A stretch of 64,000 nt of DNA from Novosphingobium sp. GTDB lineage: Bacteria; Pseudomonadota; Alphaproteobacteria; Sphingomonadales; Sphingomonadaceae. The notes under the pieces are model-generated. The model worked only from the letters and a program-made list of their open reading frames with translations. It was not told the origin of the DNA and made no database searches. The stretch is taken from NCBI GenBank assembly GCA_024236175.1, contig JACKKY010000001.1, positions 1,426,001 through 1,490,000 on the forward strand, given 5' to 3'. Below, piece by piece: positions 15,008-24,878 of this stretch (position 1 is its first letter; every line of letters begins with the position of its first letter). Both the position numbers and the translations under genes were made by a program.

Positions 15008-16749
15008 CCGGCAAGCGCCTGCGCGTCTAGCTCATAGAACACATTGGAGCCGCCGGTCGCAGCAGCCTTTAGCCCGGCGGCCTCCGGCACGACATGCTCG
15101 AGAAAATAGCGCGAGACGACAGGCTTGGTCCGCGCAATGACGGCGGGCGCCGTGTCCTTGCCGGCCGCCCTCGCCTGGAGCACCAACTGCCAGCCCGCGA
15201 CAGCCGTGGCGCACATCGTGAGGTACGGCACGCTTCCGCAGAGCCTGTCGTCGAGACCTGCGTCCGACACCATCCACTCACCTATCTCCTTGCAATCACG
15301 GGATAATTTCCAGAGCGTCATGACGTCATCGGCTTCCCGTGCGATCTCATCCATCAACGCGGTCAGTACGGCTCCGCCTTCCATGCCCAGCTTTCTGGTG
15401 ACGAGGTCGGCGGCCTGGATACCGTTGGTCCCTTCGTAGATCGGGGCAATGCGAGCATCGCGTAGATGTTGGGCCGCGCCGGTCTCTTCGATGAAGCCCA
15501 TGCCACCGTGGACCTGAACGCCGAGGCTGGCGACCTCGCAGCCGATATCGGTCCCCCAGGCCTTGACCAGCGGGACCAGCAGGTCGGCGCGCGCCTGTGC
15601 TGCGGAATCGCCCAGGGACGCGCGGTCGATCTGGCCGCAAGCGTAGTAGAGCAGCGCCCGTGCGCCTTCGGTCAGAGCGCGCATCCTCAGCAGCATTCGC
15701 CGCACATCCGGATGCTCGATGATGGCCACCGGCGCCTTGTCAGCAGAACCGGCCCGGGGCGACTGGACCCGCTCGGTCGCATAGCGCAGGGCGCGCTGTG
15801 TCGCCCGTTCGCCGATGGCGATGCCTTGCGCTCCGACATTGATCCGCGCCTGGTTCATCATCGTGAACATCGCGCGCAGGCCCTCGTTTTCGCGCCCCAC
15901 GATCTCGCCGATGCATTCGCCTTCGTCGCCATAGGACATGACGCATGTCGGGGAGGCATGGATGCCCATCTTGTGTTCGATGCCGACGCATTTGACGTCA
16001 TTGCGTCTGCCGAGCGAACCATCCGGATTGACGAGGTATTTGGGCACGACAAAGAGCGAAATCCCGCGCGATCCGGGCGGCGCGTCCGGTGTGCGGGCCA
16101 GCACGAGATGGATGATGTTCTCGGCAAGCTCGTGTTCGCCCCAAGTGATGAAGATCTTGGTGCCGGAAATCAGATACTTGCCCGCCTCGGGCCCGTCCGT
16201 GATCGGCGTGGCGCTGGTGCGCAGTGCGCCGACATCGCTGCCCGCCTGCGGCTCGGTGAGGTTCATGGTTCCGGACCATTCGCCGCTCACCAGTTTTGAC
16301 AGATAAAGGGATTTCTGCGCTTCACTGCCGTGCAGGTGCAGGGCCTCGATCGCGCCGACGGTCAGCATCGGCAGCAGCGAGAAAGCGAGATTGGCTGCGC
16401 CGAGGTTTTCCAGCGCGCAGCATGCCAGCGAATAGGGCAGTCCCTGGCCGCCGAATTCGGACGGCGCGGCAATTCCGTTCCAGCCTGCGTCGACATAAGC
16501 CCGGTATGCTTCCGCGAAACCCGGCGGCAGCGAGACGGTGCCGTCGTCGAGCACCGCGCCTTCGGTGTCGCCTGCCCGATTGAGCGGCGCCCATTCGCCG
16601 GCTGCGAAACCGCCGATGCCTTCGACGATCGCCTCGACGAGATCTGGCGTGGCGTCGGCAAAGCGCGGATCGCGGGCGATCTCGTCGATTCCCGCGCTTA
16701 CGCTGAGCGCGAAGGCCTGCTCGGCGGTCGGCGGCGTGAAATCGGTCAT
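15004..16749 (-). CDS. Acyl-CoA dehydrogenase with C-terminal extension domain
   Basis: A 581-residue flavoprotein dehydrogenase of the long form found with an extra C-terminal acyl-CoA dehydrogenase domain (about residues 455-581). It dehydrogenates acyl-CoA to enoyl-CoA in fatty acid beta-oxidation. Visible motifs: NLTEPQAGSDVG (FAD/substrate binding, near 165), KIFITWGEH, and the catalytic glutamate in PIYEGTNGIQA near 435. An N-terminal short domain precedes it. Substrate chain length cannot be read from sequence. Overlaps the downstream DUF815 gene by four bases. Confidence 0.93.
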   Translation of the reverse strand: MTDFTPPTAEQAFALSVSAGIDEIARDPRFADATPDLVEAIVEGIGGFAAGEWAPLNRAGDTEGAVLDDGTVSLPPGFAEAYRAYVDAGWNGIAAPSEFGGQGLPYSLACCALENLGAANLAFSLLPMLTVGAIEALHLHGSEAQKSLYLSKLVSGEWSGTMNLTEPQAGSDVGALRTSATPITDGPEAGKYLISGTKIFITWGEHELAENIIHLVLARTPDAPPGSRGISLFVVPKYLVNPDGSLGRRNDVKCVGIEHKMGIHASPTCVMSYGDEGECIGEIVGRENEGLRAMFTMMNQARINVGAQGIAIGERATQRALRYATERVQSPRAGSADKAPVAIIEHPDVRRMLLRMRALTEGARALLYYACGQIDRASLGDSAAQARADLLVPLVKAWGTDIGCEVASLGVQVHGGMGFIEETGAAQHLRDARIAPIYEGTNGIQAADLVTRKLGMEGGAVLTALMDEIAREADDVMTLWKLSRDCKEIGEWMVSDAGLDDRLCGSVPYLTMCATAVAGWQLVLQARAAGKDTAPAVIARTKPVVSRYFLEHVVPEAAGLKAAATGGSNVFYELDAQALAG

Positions 16750-16794
16750 GCGCTTTTCCTTGGCTTTCTCCTCGCTCGCCTATAGCGGCGAGCC

Positions 16795-17742
16795 ATGGCC
16801 GGCACCAGCCAAGCTCGGATATCGGAAACGGACGCGGCCGGCATCGCCGAAGCCGCCGGTATCCTGCGGCGCGGCGGCCTTGTCGCGATTCCGACCGAAA
16901 CAGTCTACGGGCTCGCCGCCCGGGCCGACAGCGATGAGGCGGTGGCCGCGATCTACCGCGCCAAGGGACGGCCCGATTTCAATCCGCTGATCGTGCATGT
17001 CGCGAACCCGGAACAGGCCGAAGGGCTCGCCGAATTCGATGAGCCCGCCCGTTTGCTGGCTTCGCGGTTCTGGCCGGGCTCGCTCACACTCGTGCTGCCG
17101 AAGCGCAGCGGCGCCCGGCTTGCCGATGCGGTTACCGCCGGACTGGAAACGGTCGCCCTGCGCTGCCCGGCACATCCGGCGATGCAGGCGGTGCTTGCCG
17201 AGACGGGCCTGCCGCTGGCGGCGCCTTCCGCCAATCTCAGCGGCGCCGTAAGCCCGACAAGCGCGGCGCATGTGGCTTCCTCGCTCGGTGACAAGGTCGA
17301 TCTCATACTCGACGGCGGCGCATGCCGGGCAGGGATTGAGTCGACGATCGTCGCACTGCGTGGCGGCGGCTGGCAGATGTTGCGGCCGGGACCCATCACA
17401 AGAGCGCAGATTGCCGATGTGCTCGGTGCGGAAGAGGAAAGCTCGAAGCCGGGATCGAAGATCGAGGCTCCCGGGCAGCTCGCCAGCCACTATGCTCCGG
17501 GAAAGCCTGTCCGCCTGGACGCACGATATGCCGAAAGCGACGAGTTCCACATCGGTTTCGGAGCCGTTGCGGGCGATCTCAACCTCTCTGCCGCCGGCGA
17601 TCTCGCGCAAGCCGCTTCGCGGTTGTATTCGGCCTTGCATCAGGCGGCATCCGCATCCCAGCCGCGCATCGCGGTGGCGCCTGTCCCGGCCGAGGGCATC
17701 GGGGCCGCCATCAACGACCGGTTGCAGCGCGCCGCGGCGTGA
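16795..17742 (+). CDS. tsaC: L-threonylcarbamoyladenylate synthase, Sua5/YrdC/YwlC type
   Basis: A 315-residue enzyme that makes threonylcarbamoyl-AMP from threonine, bicarbonate and ATP for t6A37 modification of tRNA. The YrdC domain (about 15-205) shows VAIPTETVYGLAARA, YRAKGRPDFNPLIVHV and APSANLSG; a C-terminal Sua5 domain (about 225-315) follows after the linker beginning APGQLASHYAPGKP. This makes it the two-domain Sua5 form, not the short TsaC. Divergent from the acyl-CoA dehydrogenase, with 45 bp between starts. Followed by a bidirectional terminator shared with carD. Confidence 0.93.
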   Translation: MAGTSQARISETDAAGIAEAAGILRRGGLVAIPTETVYGLAARADSDEAVAAIYRAKGRPDFNPLIVHVANPEQAEGLAEFDEPARLLASRFWPGSLTLVLPKRSGARLADAVTAGLETVALRCPAHPAMQAVLAETGLPLAAPSANLSGAVSPTSAAHVASSLGDKVDLILDGGACRAGIESTIVALRGGGWQMLRPGPITRAQIADVLGAEEESSKPGSKIEAPGQLASHYAPGKPVRLDARYAESDEFHIGFGAVAGDLNLSAAGDLAQAASRLYSALHQAASASQPRIAVAPVPAEGIGAAINDRLQRAAA

Positions 17743-17756
17743 TAGCGCCGGAACGA

Positions 17757-17791
17757 GAAAGGGCCACTCCTTGCGGAGCGGCCCCTTTTCG
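17757..17791. terminator. Bidirectional Rho-independent terminator between sua5-type gene and carD
   Basis: Stem GGGCCACTCC / GGAGCGGCCC (one A-C mismatch) with a 4-base loop, flanked by CTTTTC on the plus strand and CCTTTCTC on the minus strand. It lies between two convergent genes. Confidence 0.8.
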
Positions 17792-17811
17792 AAACCGGAT
17801 GGGCCGAAGAA

Positions 17812-18345
17812 TCAGGCCGATTCGGTATTCTCGTAGTATTTGGGCGCATGCTCGTTGAGGATCGCCAGGATCTTCTCGAGCGCAGTCGCCTCGTCGGTCT
17901 TCTCCATGGCCGCCAGCTCGCGAGCGAGGCGCGAAGAGGCCGCTTCGAAGATCTGCCGTTCGGAATAGCTCTGTTCGGGCTGATCGTCCGCCCGGAACAG
18001 GTCGCGGGTCACTTCGGCGATCGAGACGAGATCGCCGGAATTGATCTTCGCTTCGTATTCCTGGGCCCGGCGCGACCACATGGTGCGCTTGACCTTGGGC
18101 TTGCCCTTGAGCGTATCGAGCGCCTCGCGCAGCGTCTTGTCCGACGACAGCTTGCGCATGCCGATCGATTCCACCTTGTTGACGGGTACACGCAGAGTCA
18201 TGCGCTCCTTTTCGAAGCGCAACACATACAGCTCAAGCTGCATACCGGCGATTTCCTGATTCTGGAGCTCGACGACCCGGCCGACACCATGTTTGGGGTA
18301 AACGACGTAATCGCCGACATCGAAGGCATTCGCCTTGCTAGCCAT
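17812..18345 (-). CDS. carD: CarD family transcriptional regulator (CdnL-like)
   Basis: A 177-residue RNA-polymerase-interacting protein. The N-terminal RNAP-interaction (Tudor-like) domain is recognisable by FDVGDYVVYPKHGVGRVVE and the ELYVLRFEKERMTLRVPVNK segment; the C-terminal half is helical, with a conserved MWSRRAQEYEAKINSGD region. CdnL/CarD proteins bind the beta subunit and stabilise open complexes, notably at rRNA promoters. ATG at 18345 has an AAAGGA ribosome site; a TTG two codons upstream (18351) is an alternative. It has its own upstream gap with a candidate promoter and lies after the fdxA terminator. Confidence 0.93.
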   Translation of the reverse strand: MASKANAFDVGDYVVYPKHGVGRVVELQNQEIAGMQLELYVLRFEKERMTLRVPVNKVESIGMRKLSSDKTLREALDTLKGKPKVKRTMWSRRAQEYEAKINSGDLVSIAEVTRDLFRADDQPEQSYSERQIFEAASSRLARELAAMEKTDEATALEKILAILNEHAPKYYENTESA

Positions 18346-18511
18346 GTACAATCCTTTCGCTCGGCAAGAGTCCGGAGCCAGACAAGCGTCGACCCGGAAA
18401 ATCGGCCGACAAACCCGCCCAGCGGTCCGATGGTTCCATCAACCGTCTTCTATGACCTTGCCTCTCAAGATGCCTACTGCTGTTGGAGCCAGGGGCTCTG
18501 CAGTCGCATTC

Positions 18512-18540
18512 TATATAGCATAGCTGTAATAAAATTGCCA
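18512..18540 (-). promoter_or_regulatory. Candidate carD promoter
   Basis: On the minus strand TGGCAA and TATATA are separated by 17 bases, in the only AT-rich patch of the fdxA-carD gap. The -35-like element abuts the fdxA terminator stem. The predicted 5' leader would be about 160 nt. Assignment is by eye. Confidence 0.3.
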
Positions 18541-18571
18541 GAGGCGAGAATCCCGGCCGGATTCCCGCCTC
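18527..18571 (-). terminator. Rho-independent terminator after fdxA
   Basis: Minus-strand stem GAGGCG-GGAATCC / GGATTC-CGCCTC (12 pairs with one internal mismatch, 5-base loop), followed by TGGCAATTTTATTAC. It sits about 50 bp after the ferredoxin stop and separates the helicase-S4-ferredoxin operon from carD. Confidence 0.65.
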
Positions 18572-18619
18572 CAAACATTTCAATCCGGGACTGGCGCCTC
18601 TAACAGCAGGCGCGACCGA

Positions 18620-18958
18620 TCAATCGCCTTCGCCGGGTTCGGCGGAGAAGAATTTGTCGAACTTGCCGTCCACGCCCTTGAAGTCGTCGGCGTCCGGCGG
18701 CGAATCCTTCTTCGAGGTGATGTTCGGCCATTCGGCGGAATATTTCGTGTTGACCTCGAGCCACTGCTCGAGACCGCTTTCGGTGTCGGGAAGGATCGCC
18801 TCGGCAGGGCACTCCGGCTCGCAAACGCCGCAGTCGATGCATTCGCTGGGGTTGATGACGAGCATGTTTTCGCCCTCGTAGAAGCAGTCTACCGGGCACA
18901 CTTCGACGCAATCCATATATTTGCAGCGGATACAGGCGTCGGTGACGACATAGGTCAT
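18620..18958 (-). CDS. fdxA: 7Fe ferredoxin FdxA
   Basis: A 112-residue seven-iron ferredoxin. The cysteine pattern is CIRCKYMDCVEVCPVDCF for the N-terminal cluster (a C-x7-C arrangement giving a 3Fe-4S site) and CIDCGVCEPECPAEAI for the 4Fe-4S site, followed by the acidic C-terminal tail typical of alphaproteobacterial FdxA. It carries electrons in the cytoplasm; the partner is unknown. It lies 15 bp downstream of the S4-domain gene in the same direction. Confidence 0.95.
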   Translation of the reverse strand: MTYVVTDACIRCKYMDCVEVCPVDCFYEGENMLVINPSECIDCGVCEPECPAEAILPDTESGLEQWLEVNTKYSAEWPNITSKKDSPPDADDFKGVDGKFDKFFSAEPGEGD

Positions 18959-18973
18959 GGCTGCAAATCCCTT

Positions 18974-19270
18974 TCAAGCAGCATTATTATGGTTGGCCGC
19001 TGCTATGGGAAATTCCCGCCGTTCGTCAAGCACCCGATAACAGCTTTGCGCTTCCGCGGCCGGGCCGCGGCGTTCGGGAAGGGCCACAAGCTCGATCACC
19101 TGGACGCGTCGTCCGAGTGGAATCGTCAAGATGTCGCCCACCGAAACCTTCTGGTGCAGCCGCTCCACGCGCCGTCCGTTCAGCCGGATATGGCCGGCAC
19201 CGGCCATCGTCTGAGCGATGCCTCGCGTGCGGGCGAGGCGCAGGAACCAGAGAAGCTTGTCGATTCTCAT
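18974..19270 (-). CDS. S4 domain RNA-binding protein (Hsp15-like)
   Basis: A 98-residue protein with an N-terminal S4 RNA-binding domain: MRIDKLLWFLRLARTRG, then GHIRLNGRRVERLHQKVSVGD. It resembles the Hsp15/YrfH group, which in E. coli recycles stalled 50S subunits. The ATG at 19270 gives the standard family start; the open frame continues upstream into the helicase coding region without similarity. It lies 19 bp after the helicase stop and 15 bp before fdxA, forming a three-gene operon. Confidence 0.88.
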   Translation of the reverse strand: MRIDKLLWFLRLARTRGIAQTMAGAGHIRLNGRRVERLHQKVSVGDILTIPLGRRVQVIELVALPERRGPAAEAQSCYRVLDERREFPIAAANHNNAA

Positions 19271-19289
19271 CCGCGAAGGCCGATTCGCA

Positions 19290-21836
19290 TCAGCGAACGA
19301 GCTCCGCCAGCGCGGCGAAGGCGCTATCCTGGCGGACACGGGCGGGTTTGCGCTGCGCGGGAGGCTTGCGGGAGGGACGCCAGCGCCAGACCAGCGGCGC
19401 GGGTGGGCCGAAGGTGCCTTCGGCCAGCGGTCTCGGCATAACCGGGCGAAAACCGCCAAGTCGCAGCAGCTGGGAATAGCTTTGCGTGGTAAGGCCCATC
19501 GATACCGCCTTTGCCGGATTCAGTATGAAGGGCCGCCGACCGGAAGGCACGCGGACGGCATGAGCCTCGCGCAGGAGCTTTTCCGCCATGTCGAGCCGGA
19601 GCCACTGTTTGCCGACCCGCCGGTATCCCGGCGGAATCTTCTTGCGGGTCGAGGCCAGGGCAGGGGGCATCACGGGATCGGGCTCGGCGGCTCGCTGCCT
19701 GGTCCCGCCAAGCGCTGCCAGTTCCCGCCATGCCGTCAGCGGGGCGGGGCGCAGCATCGCCGCCACGAAGATGTCGAGCGCCCCCACCTTGACTCCGAGC
19801 TTGGCCAGTTGACCGCGCTGCGACTTGTCGAGCTGGTCGATGCCCGATCCCTCGCGAGACATCATGCCGCCCGCTTCGACCAGGCGGATCAATAGGGCGC
19901 GCAACTCAGGCCCGGCGTCGTGCGACTGGCTGGCTTCATCGAGCCGTTTGAGCGGAGCCAGCGAGCCGAGGTCCTTTTCCAGCCATCCTTCCAGCGCCGA
20001 GGTCAGCGCCCGGCGTGCAGCGTCCGGCAGCAAGCCGGTCGCCCGGTCCGGAACAAGTTGGGGCGCAAGGATGGCCTTGCCACGCTCAAGCTGTGCCAGC
20101 TTCTCGCCGTCCCAGACGATCGCTCCCTTCTGCAACTCGAGAGCGGCGCTTCCCTCGGCGATGGACCTGGCGAGGGCCTGGGCCCGCTCCGCCGCCAGGG
20201 CCGGGACATGGCGCTCGGCCGCGGCCAGCAACAGCTTGCGGTCGCTGTGCCTCGCCAGCGGGTCGACCTGGAACCGAAAGCCCTGAAGCGTGCCGATGTG
20301 TTCCCCGTCGACCAGCACATCATCGCCATCCAGCCGCACCGGCAGCAAGCCGGCATCCGGCCCGAGCTTCTTCATCAGCACGGCCGTGCGGCGGTTGACG
20401 AAGCGCTCGGTCAGGCGGCCATGCAAGGCGTCGGAAAGCCGGGCTTCGACGGCCCGCGCCCGTTCGGCCATTTCCTCCTTGGCGACCACCCAGTCGGGAC
20501 GCTGCGCGATATAGGCCCAGCTTCTGATCGCCGCGATCCTGCCCTGCAGCGTGTCGATGTCCCCGGAAGGGACGTCGAGCGCGGCGATCGCCTGGGCGAC
20601 ATAATCGGAACCGAGCTGGCCACGGCGCAGATCCTGCCAGAGGCGCGCGACGAAACGGGCATGGGTCTCGGCGCCCTGCTGACGGAAATCGGGCAGCGAG
20701 CAGGCCTCCCAGAAACGCTCCACATCTCGCGGAGAGCGCACTGTTTCGGCGATCTCCGGCTCGTCGGCCAGCCGCTTCAGCACCGCAAGGTCGATGGCTT
20801 CGGGGGCGGCCAGCAATTCGGGTTCGACGGGCAGGGTCTCGAGATCGGCGATCAGCGCGCCAAGGCTGTCGAAGCGCGGTTCCGCCTCGCGCCAGAACAG
20901 CTTGGCAAGCGGCGGGAAGCGATGCTCCTCAATCGCATAGACTTCCTCGTCGGCGAATTCGGCATCGTGCTTGCCGGTGCCCGCAAGCGTGCCGAACGTG
21001 CCGTCGCGCTGATGGCGCCCTGCCCTGCCGGCGATCTGTGCCATTTCGGATGTCGTCAGGCGGCGCTGGCGGACGCCGTCGAATTTCGACAGTCCGGCGA
21101 AGGCGACATGGCTGACGTCAAGGTTCAGCCCCATGCCGATCGCATCGGTGGCGACGAGGTAGTCGACCTCGCCCGACTGGTAGAGTGCGACCTGGGCATT
21201 ACGCGTTTGCGGTGACAATGCGCCCATCACGACGGCTGCGCCGCCGCGATACCGCCGCAACATCTCCGCGATCGTGTAGACCTGCTCGGCCGAGAAGGCG
21301 ACGATCGCGCTCCGTGGCGGAATTCGCGACAACTTCTTCGCGCCTGAATGCGAGAGCGTCGAAAAGCGGGGGCGACTGACGATCTCGGCTTCGGGGACGA
21401 GCGCGCGAACCATGGGCTCGAGCGTTGCCGAACCGAGAATGAGCGTCTCCTCGCGGCCACGGGCATGGAGCAGCCGGTCGGTGAAGATATGCCCCCGTTC
21501 CCGGTCGGCCGAAAGCTGGGCTTCATCGATCGCCACGAATGCGAGATCGGCGCCGACCGGCATCGCCTCGGCAGTGCACAGCAGCCAGCGCGCGTCCTTC
21601 GGCTCGATGCGTTCCTCGCCGGTGATCAGCGCCACGCTCTTTTCGCCCTTGATGGCGCAAACCCGGTCATAGACTTCGCGAGCCAGCAATCGCAGCGGAA
21701 ATCCGATGGCTCCGCTCGAATGGGCGCAGAGCCGTTCGATCGCGAGATGGGTCTTGCCCGTATTGGTCGGCCCAAGCACCGCCTTGACCTGGCGCGCGGC
21801 ATTGCGATCCGGACTGACGTGCAGGTGTTGGGGCAT
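19290..21836 (-). CDS. SUV3-like ATP-dependent RNA helicase
   Basis: An 848-residue DExH-type helicase resembling the mitochondrial SUV3 degradosome helicase. Motif I is LGPTNTGKTHLA near residue 20, motif II is AIDEAQ, motif III LGSATLEP, and motif VI is QIAGRAGRHQRDGTFG. A long alanine/arginine-rich C-terminal part follows, with a basic tail (RWRPSRKPPAQRKPARVRQ). The ATG at 21836 (MPQHLHVSP) is preferred to 21905 because residues between them show no family character. It is the first gene of an operon with the S4 protein and fdxA, suggesting a role in RNA or ribosome metabolism (inference from context). Confidence 0.9.
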   Translation of the reverse strand: MPQHLHVSPDRNAARQVKAVLGPTNTGKTHLAIERLCAHSSGAIGFPLRLLAREVYDRVCAIKGEKSVALITGEERIEPKDARWLLCTAEAMPVGADLAFVAIDEAQLSADRERGHIFTDRLLHARGREETLILGSATLEPMVRALVPEAEIVSRPRFSTLSHSGAKKLSRIPPRSAIVAFSAEQVYTIAEMLRRYRGGAAVVMGALSPQTRNAQVALYQSGEVDYLVATDAIGMGLNLDVSHVAFAGLSKFDGVRQRRLTTSEMAQIAGRAGRHQRDGTFGTLAGTGKHDAEFADEEVYAIEEHRFPPLAKLFWREAEPRFDSLGALIADLETLPVEPELLAAPEAIDLAVLKRLADEPEIAETVRSPRDVERFWEACSLPDFRQQGAETHARFVARLWQDLRRGQLGSDYVAQAIAALDVPSGDIDTLQGRIAAIRSWAYIAQRPDWVVAKEEMAERARAVEARLSDALHGRLTERFVNRRTAVLMKKLGPDAGLLPVRLDGDDVLVDGEHIGTLQGFRFQVDPLARHSDRKLLLAAAERHVPALAAERAQALARSIAEGSAALELQKGAIVWDGEKLAQLERGKAILAPQLVPDRATGLLPDAARRALTSALEGWLEKDLGSLAPLKRLDEASQSHDAGPELRALLIRLVEAGGMMSREGSGIDQLDKSQRGQLAKLGVKVGALDIFVAAMLRPAPLTAWRELAALGGTRQRAAEPDPVMPPALASTRKKIPPGYRRVGKQWLRLDMAEKLLREAHAVRVPSGRRPFILNPAKAVSMGLTTQSYSQLLRLGGFRPVMPRPLAEGTFGPPAPLVWRWRPSRKPPAQRKPARVRQDSAFAALAELVR

Positions 21837-22003
21837 CGCAATGGCGAATGTGGCACTGCAACTTGCCGCTCGCAAGGCCCGCCCCACCGTTGCAGGCCCC
21901 CACAATCCACAGAATTAGGCTAACATTAACCTTGAGAGTGCAGGGCTTTTCATGAACCGGCATCTGCAGCTCCGGTTCGGGGGCGTAATTGAGGCCAAGG
22001 GCT

Positions 22004-23620
22004 TTGTTCAAACCGCGCGAACATGCTGATTACAGCGGCGGCCAGACAGAAGGCGGCAGGGCGTCCGCCACGGCCGCGCTGTCTCACGCGCAGGTCCTGC
22101 CCGAAGACCAGTTCCCGGAACCGTCCGCTTCTCCTCGGTCCGTGCAGCGGCTGCGCGAGCGGCTCGAAAGCCTGAAAGCGGAAATCGAACGGCGGTGCGA
22201 AGCCGTCGAACTCGCGCCCGACCTTGCAGAGGACATCGGCAGCGCGCGGTGGTTCAGAGGTCTGGGAACGATGCTCGGGCTGGGCCTTGCAGCAGTCTCC
22301 TTCTGGCCGGATTTTTCCGCCCTCGAAGCTGCGACCGCCATGCCGATCGGCACGAACGCCCGGGATGAATTCCGCAGCCAGATGATCATGCCGCTGGCGC
22401 TCGGCGCTGACAGCGGCCGGCGCATGGGCGCCACCGCGACCGTCGTCCCGCTCGCCAGCACCCCGGAACGGCCGACAGTCAAGCTTACGGCGACCCTTGG
22501 CAAGGGCGACAGTTTCGGCCGGATGCTCCAGCGCGCGGGCGTGGGCTCGGGCGATGCCTCGCGGATAACGAACCTGGTGGCCTCCGCCCTGCCGCTCGAT
22601 GAGATCGATCCGGGCACGCGTTTCGACCTGACTCTGGGACGCAGGACGAGCCCCGGGCAGCCGCGGCCGCTCGACAAGCTCGCATTCCGCGCCCGTTTCG
22701 ACCTCGACTTGTCGGTGGAGCGCGAAGACGGGGCATTTGCCTTGCAGCGCCGCCCGATCGCGGTGGATTCCACGCCGTTGCGGATCAGGGGGCAAGTGGG
22801 ATCGAGCCTCTACCGGTCGGCCCGCGCTGCTGGCGCGCCGCTCAAGGCCGTCCAGCAATACCTGCAGGCGGTCGACCAGCATCTCAGCCTGGAACGGGAT
22901 ATCGGATCCGGCGACGAGTTCGACATCATCGTTGCCTACAAGCGCTCGGCCAAGGGCGAAAGCGAGGCAGGCGAGCTCCTGTACGCCGGGCTGGAGCGGG
23001 CCGGGCGTCCGCGCCTGCAACTGCTGCGCTGGGGGTCTGATGGCCAGTTCTTCGAAGCATCCGGTATCGGCAAGCAGAGGTCGAACCAGTTCGCGCCGGT
23101 CGCCGGCCGCATGACGTCACGTTACGGAATGCGCAGGCATCCGATCCTGGGATACCGGCGCATGCACTCCGGGGTCGATTTCGCCGCGCGCCACGGCTCG
23201 CCGATCTTCGCAGTCAGCGACGGGGTCGTCTCCTACTCGGGCCGGCACGGCGGCCACGGCAAGTATGTAAGGCTGGAACATGGCGGCGGCGTCGGCACCG
23301 GCTATGCGCATATGAGCCGCATTGCCGTATCCTCGGGCACGCGTGTCCGCGCGGGGCAGGTGATCGGCTATGTCGGCTCGACCGGGCTTTCGACGGGCCC
23401 GCACCTGCATTTCGAAGTCTACCGCAACGGCCGCAAGGTCAATCCGCTGTCGGTGCGGTTCACGGTCCGCAACGAGGTCGACAAGAACGAGCTTTCCGCA
23501 TTCAAGGCCCGCCTTGCCGAACTTCGCGCGGTGGAGCCCGGCGCGGCGCTTGCCAGCCTCGCGCCCAAGCAGGCTGAAGTCACCCAACCGCTCCGCGAAA
23601 TCGACCGCCTCGAAAACTAG
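22004..23620 (+). CDS. M23-family peptidoglycan peptidase (LytM domain) with membrane anchor
   Basis: About 538 residues. A coiled segment (about 40-65, SPRSVQRLRERLESLKAEI) precedes a membrane segment (about 80-100). A LysM/opacity-like middle part follows, then the LytM zinc endopeptidase domain near 370-470, with SRYGMRRHPILGYRRMHSGVDFAA, YSGRHGGHGKYVRLEHG, and HLHFEVYRNG; the H-x3-D and HxH zinc ligands are present, so it should be active on cross-linked peptidoglycan. No ATG exists near the start: TTG at 22004 (after AAGGG) gives MFKPREHADYSGG, and TTG at 21989 is possible. Divergent from the helicase operon. Confidence 0.88.
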   Translation: MFKPREHADYSGGQTEGGRASATAALSHAQVLPEDQFPEPSASPRSVQRLRERLESLKAEIERRCEAVELAPDLAEDIGSARWFRGLGTMLGLGLAAVSFWPDFSALEAATAMPIGTNARDEFRSQMIMPLALGADSGRRMGATATVVPLASTPERPTVKLTATLGKGDSFGRMLQRAGVGSGDASRITNLVASALPLDEIDPGTRFDLTLGRRTSPGQPRPLDKLAFRARFDLDLSVEREDGAFALQRRPIAVDSTPLRIRGQVGSSLYRSARAAGAPLKAVQQYLQAVDQHLSLERDIGSGDEFDIIVAYKRSAKGESEAGELLYAGLERAGRPRLQLLRWGSDGQFFEASGIGKQRSNQFAPVAGRMTSRYGMRRHPILGYRRMHSGVDFAARHGSPIFAVSDGVVSYSGRHGGHGKYVRLEHGGGVGTGYAHMSRIAVSSGTRVRAGQVIGYVGSTGLSTGPHLHFEVYRNGRKVNPLSVRFTVRNEVDKNELSAFKARLAELRAVEPGAALASLAPKQAEVTQPLREIDRLEN

Positions 23621-23692
23621 AAGCCGCGCACGGATTCCCGGCACTACGCGGACCATTGAAGCCGTGCGTCATTTCCGGCAGGAAGCCAGCCC

Positions 23693-24680
<988 letters not shown>

Positions 24681-24688
<8 letters not shown>

Positions 24689-24878
24689 CTTCCGCCTTGA
24701 AACCGGTCGCCTTGGTCTGAAGACATGGCGTCATGCCGGTATCGATGCCCGTTGCGGCATGAACTCCGATCCCGAAGAGATGGAGTTTATCGGCTCCCCG
24801 CAGTGCCGCGAACAGCACGCCGGGCAAGTGGCTGATGGCCATTGCTGCCGGGCCGTAGAGCACATGGCGCCGCAATGA
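24681..24878 (+). pseudogene. Truncated GNAT acetyltransferase remnant
   Basis: A 65-codon frame starts inside the last codons of hemB. Its first 45 residues, with LETGRLGLKTWR, MNSDPEEMEFIGSP and REQ, follow the N-terminal pattern of GNAT acetyltransferases (LETERLxLRxW ... MNxDPEVMxFLG). The family normally has about 170 residues; here the acetyl-CoA-binding motif is absent and the frame stops after 65 codons, overlapping the start of the next gene as ATGA. I read it as a decayed gene after internal deletion. Similarity is judged by eye only; the frame could alternatively be expressed as a short peptide. Confidence 0.5.
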
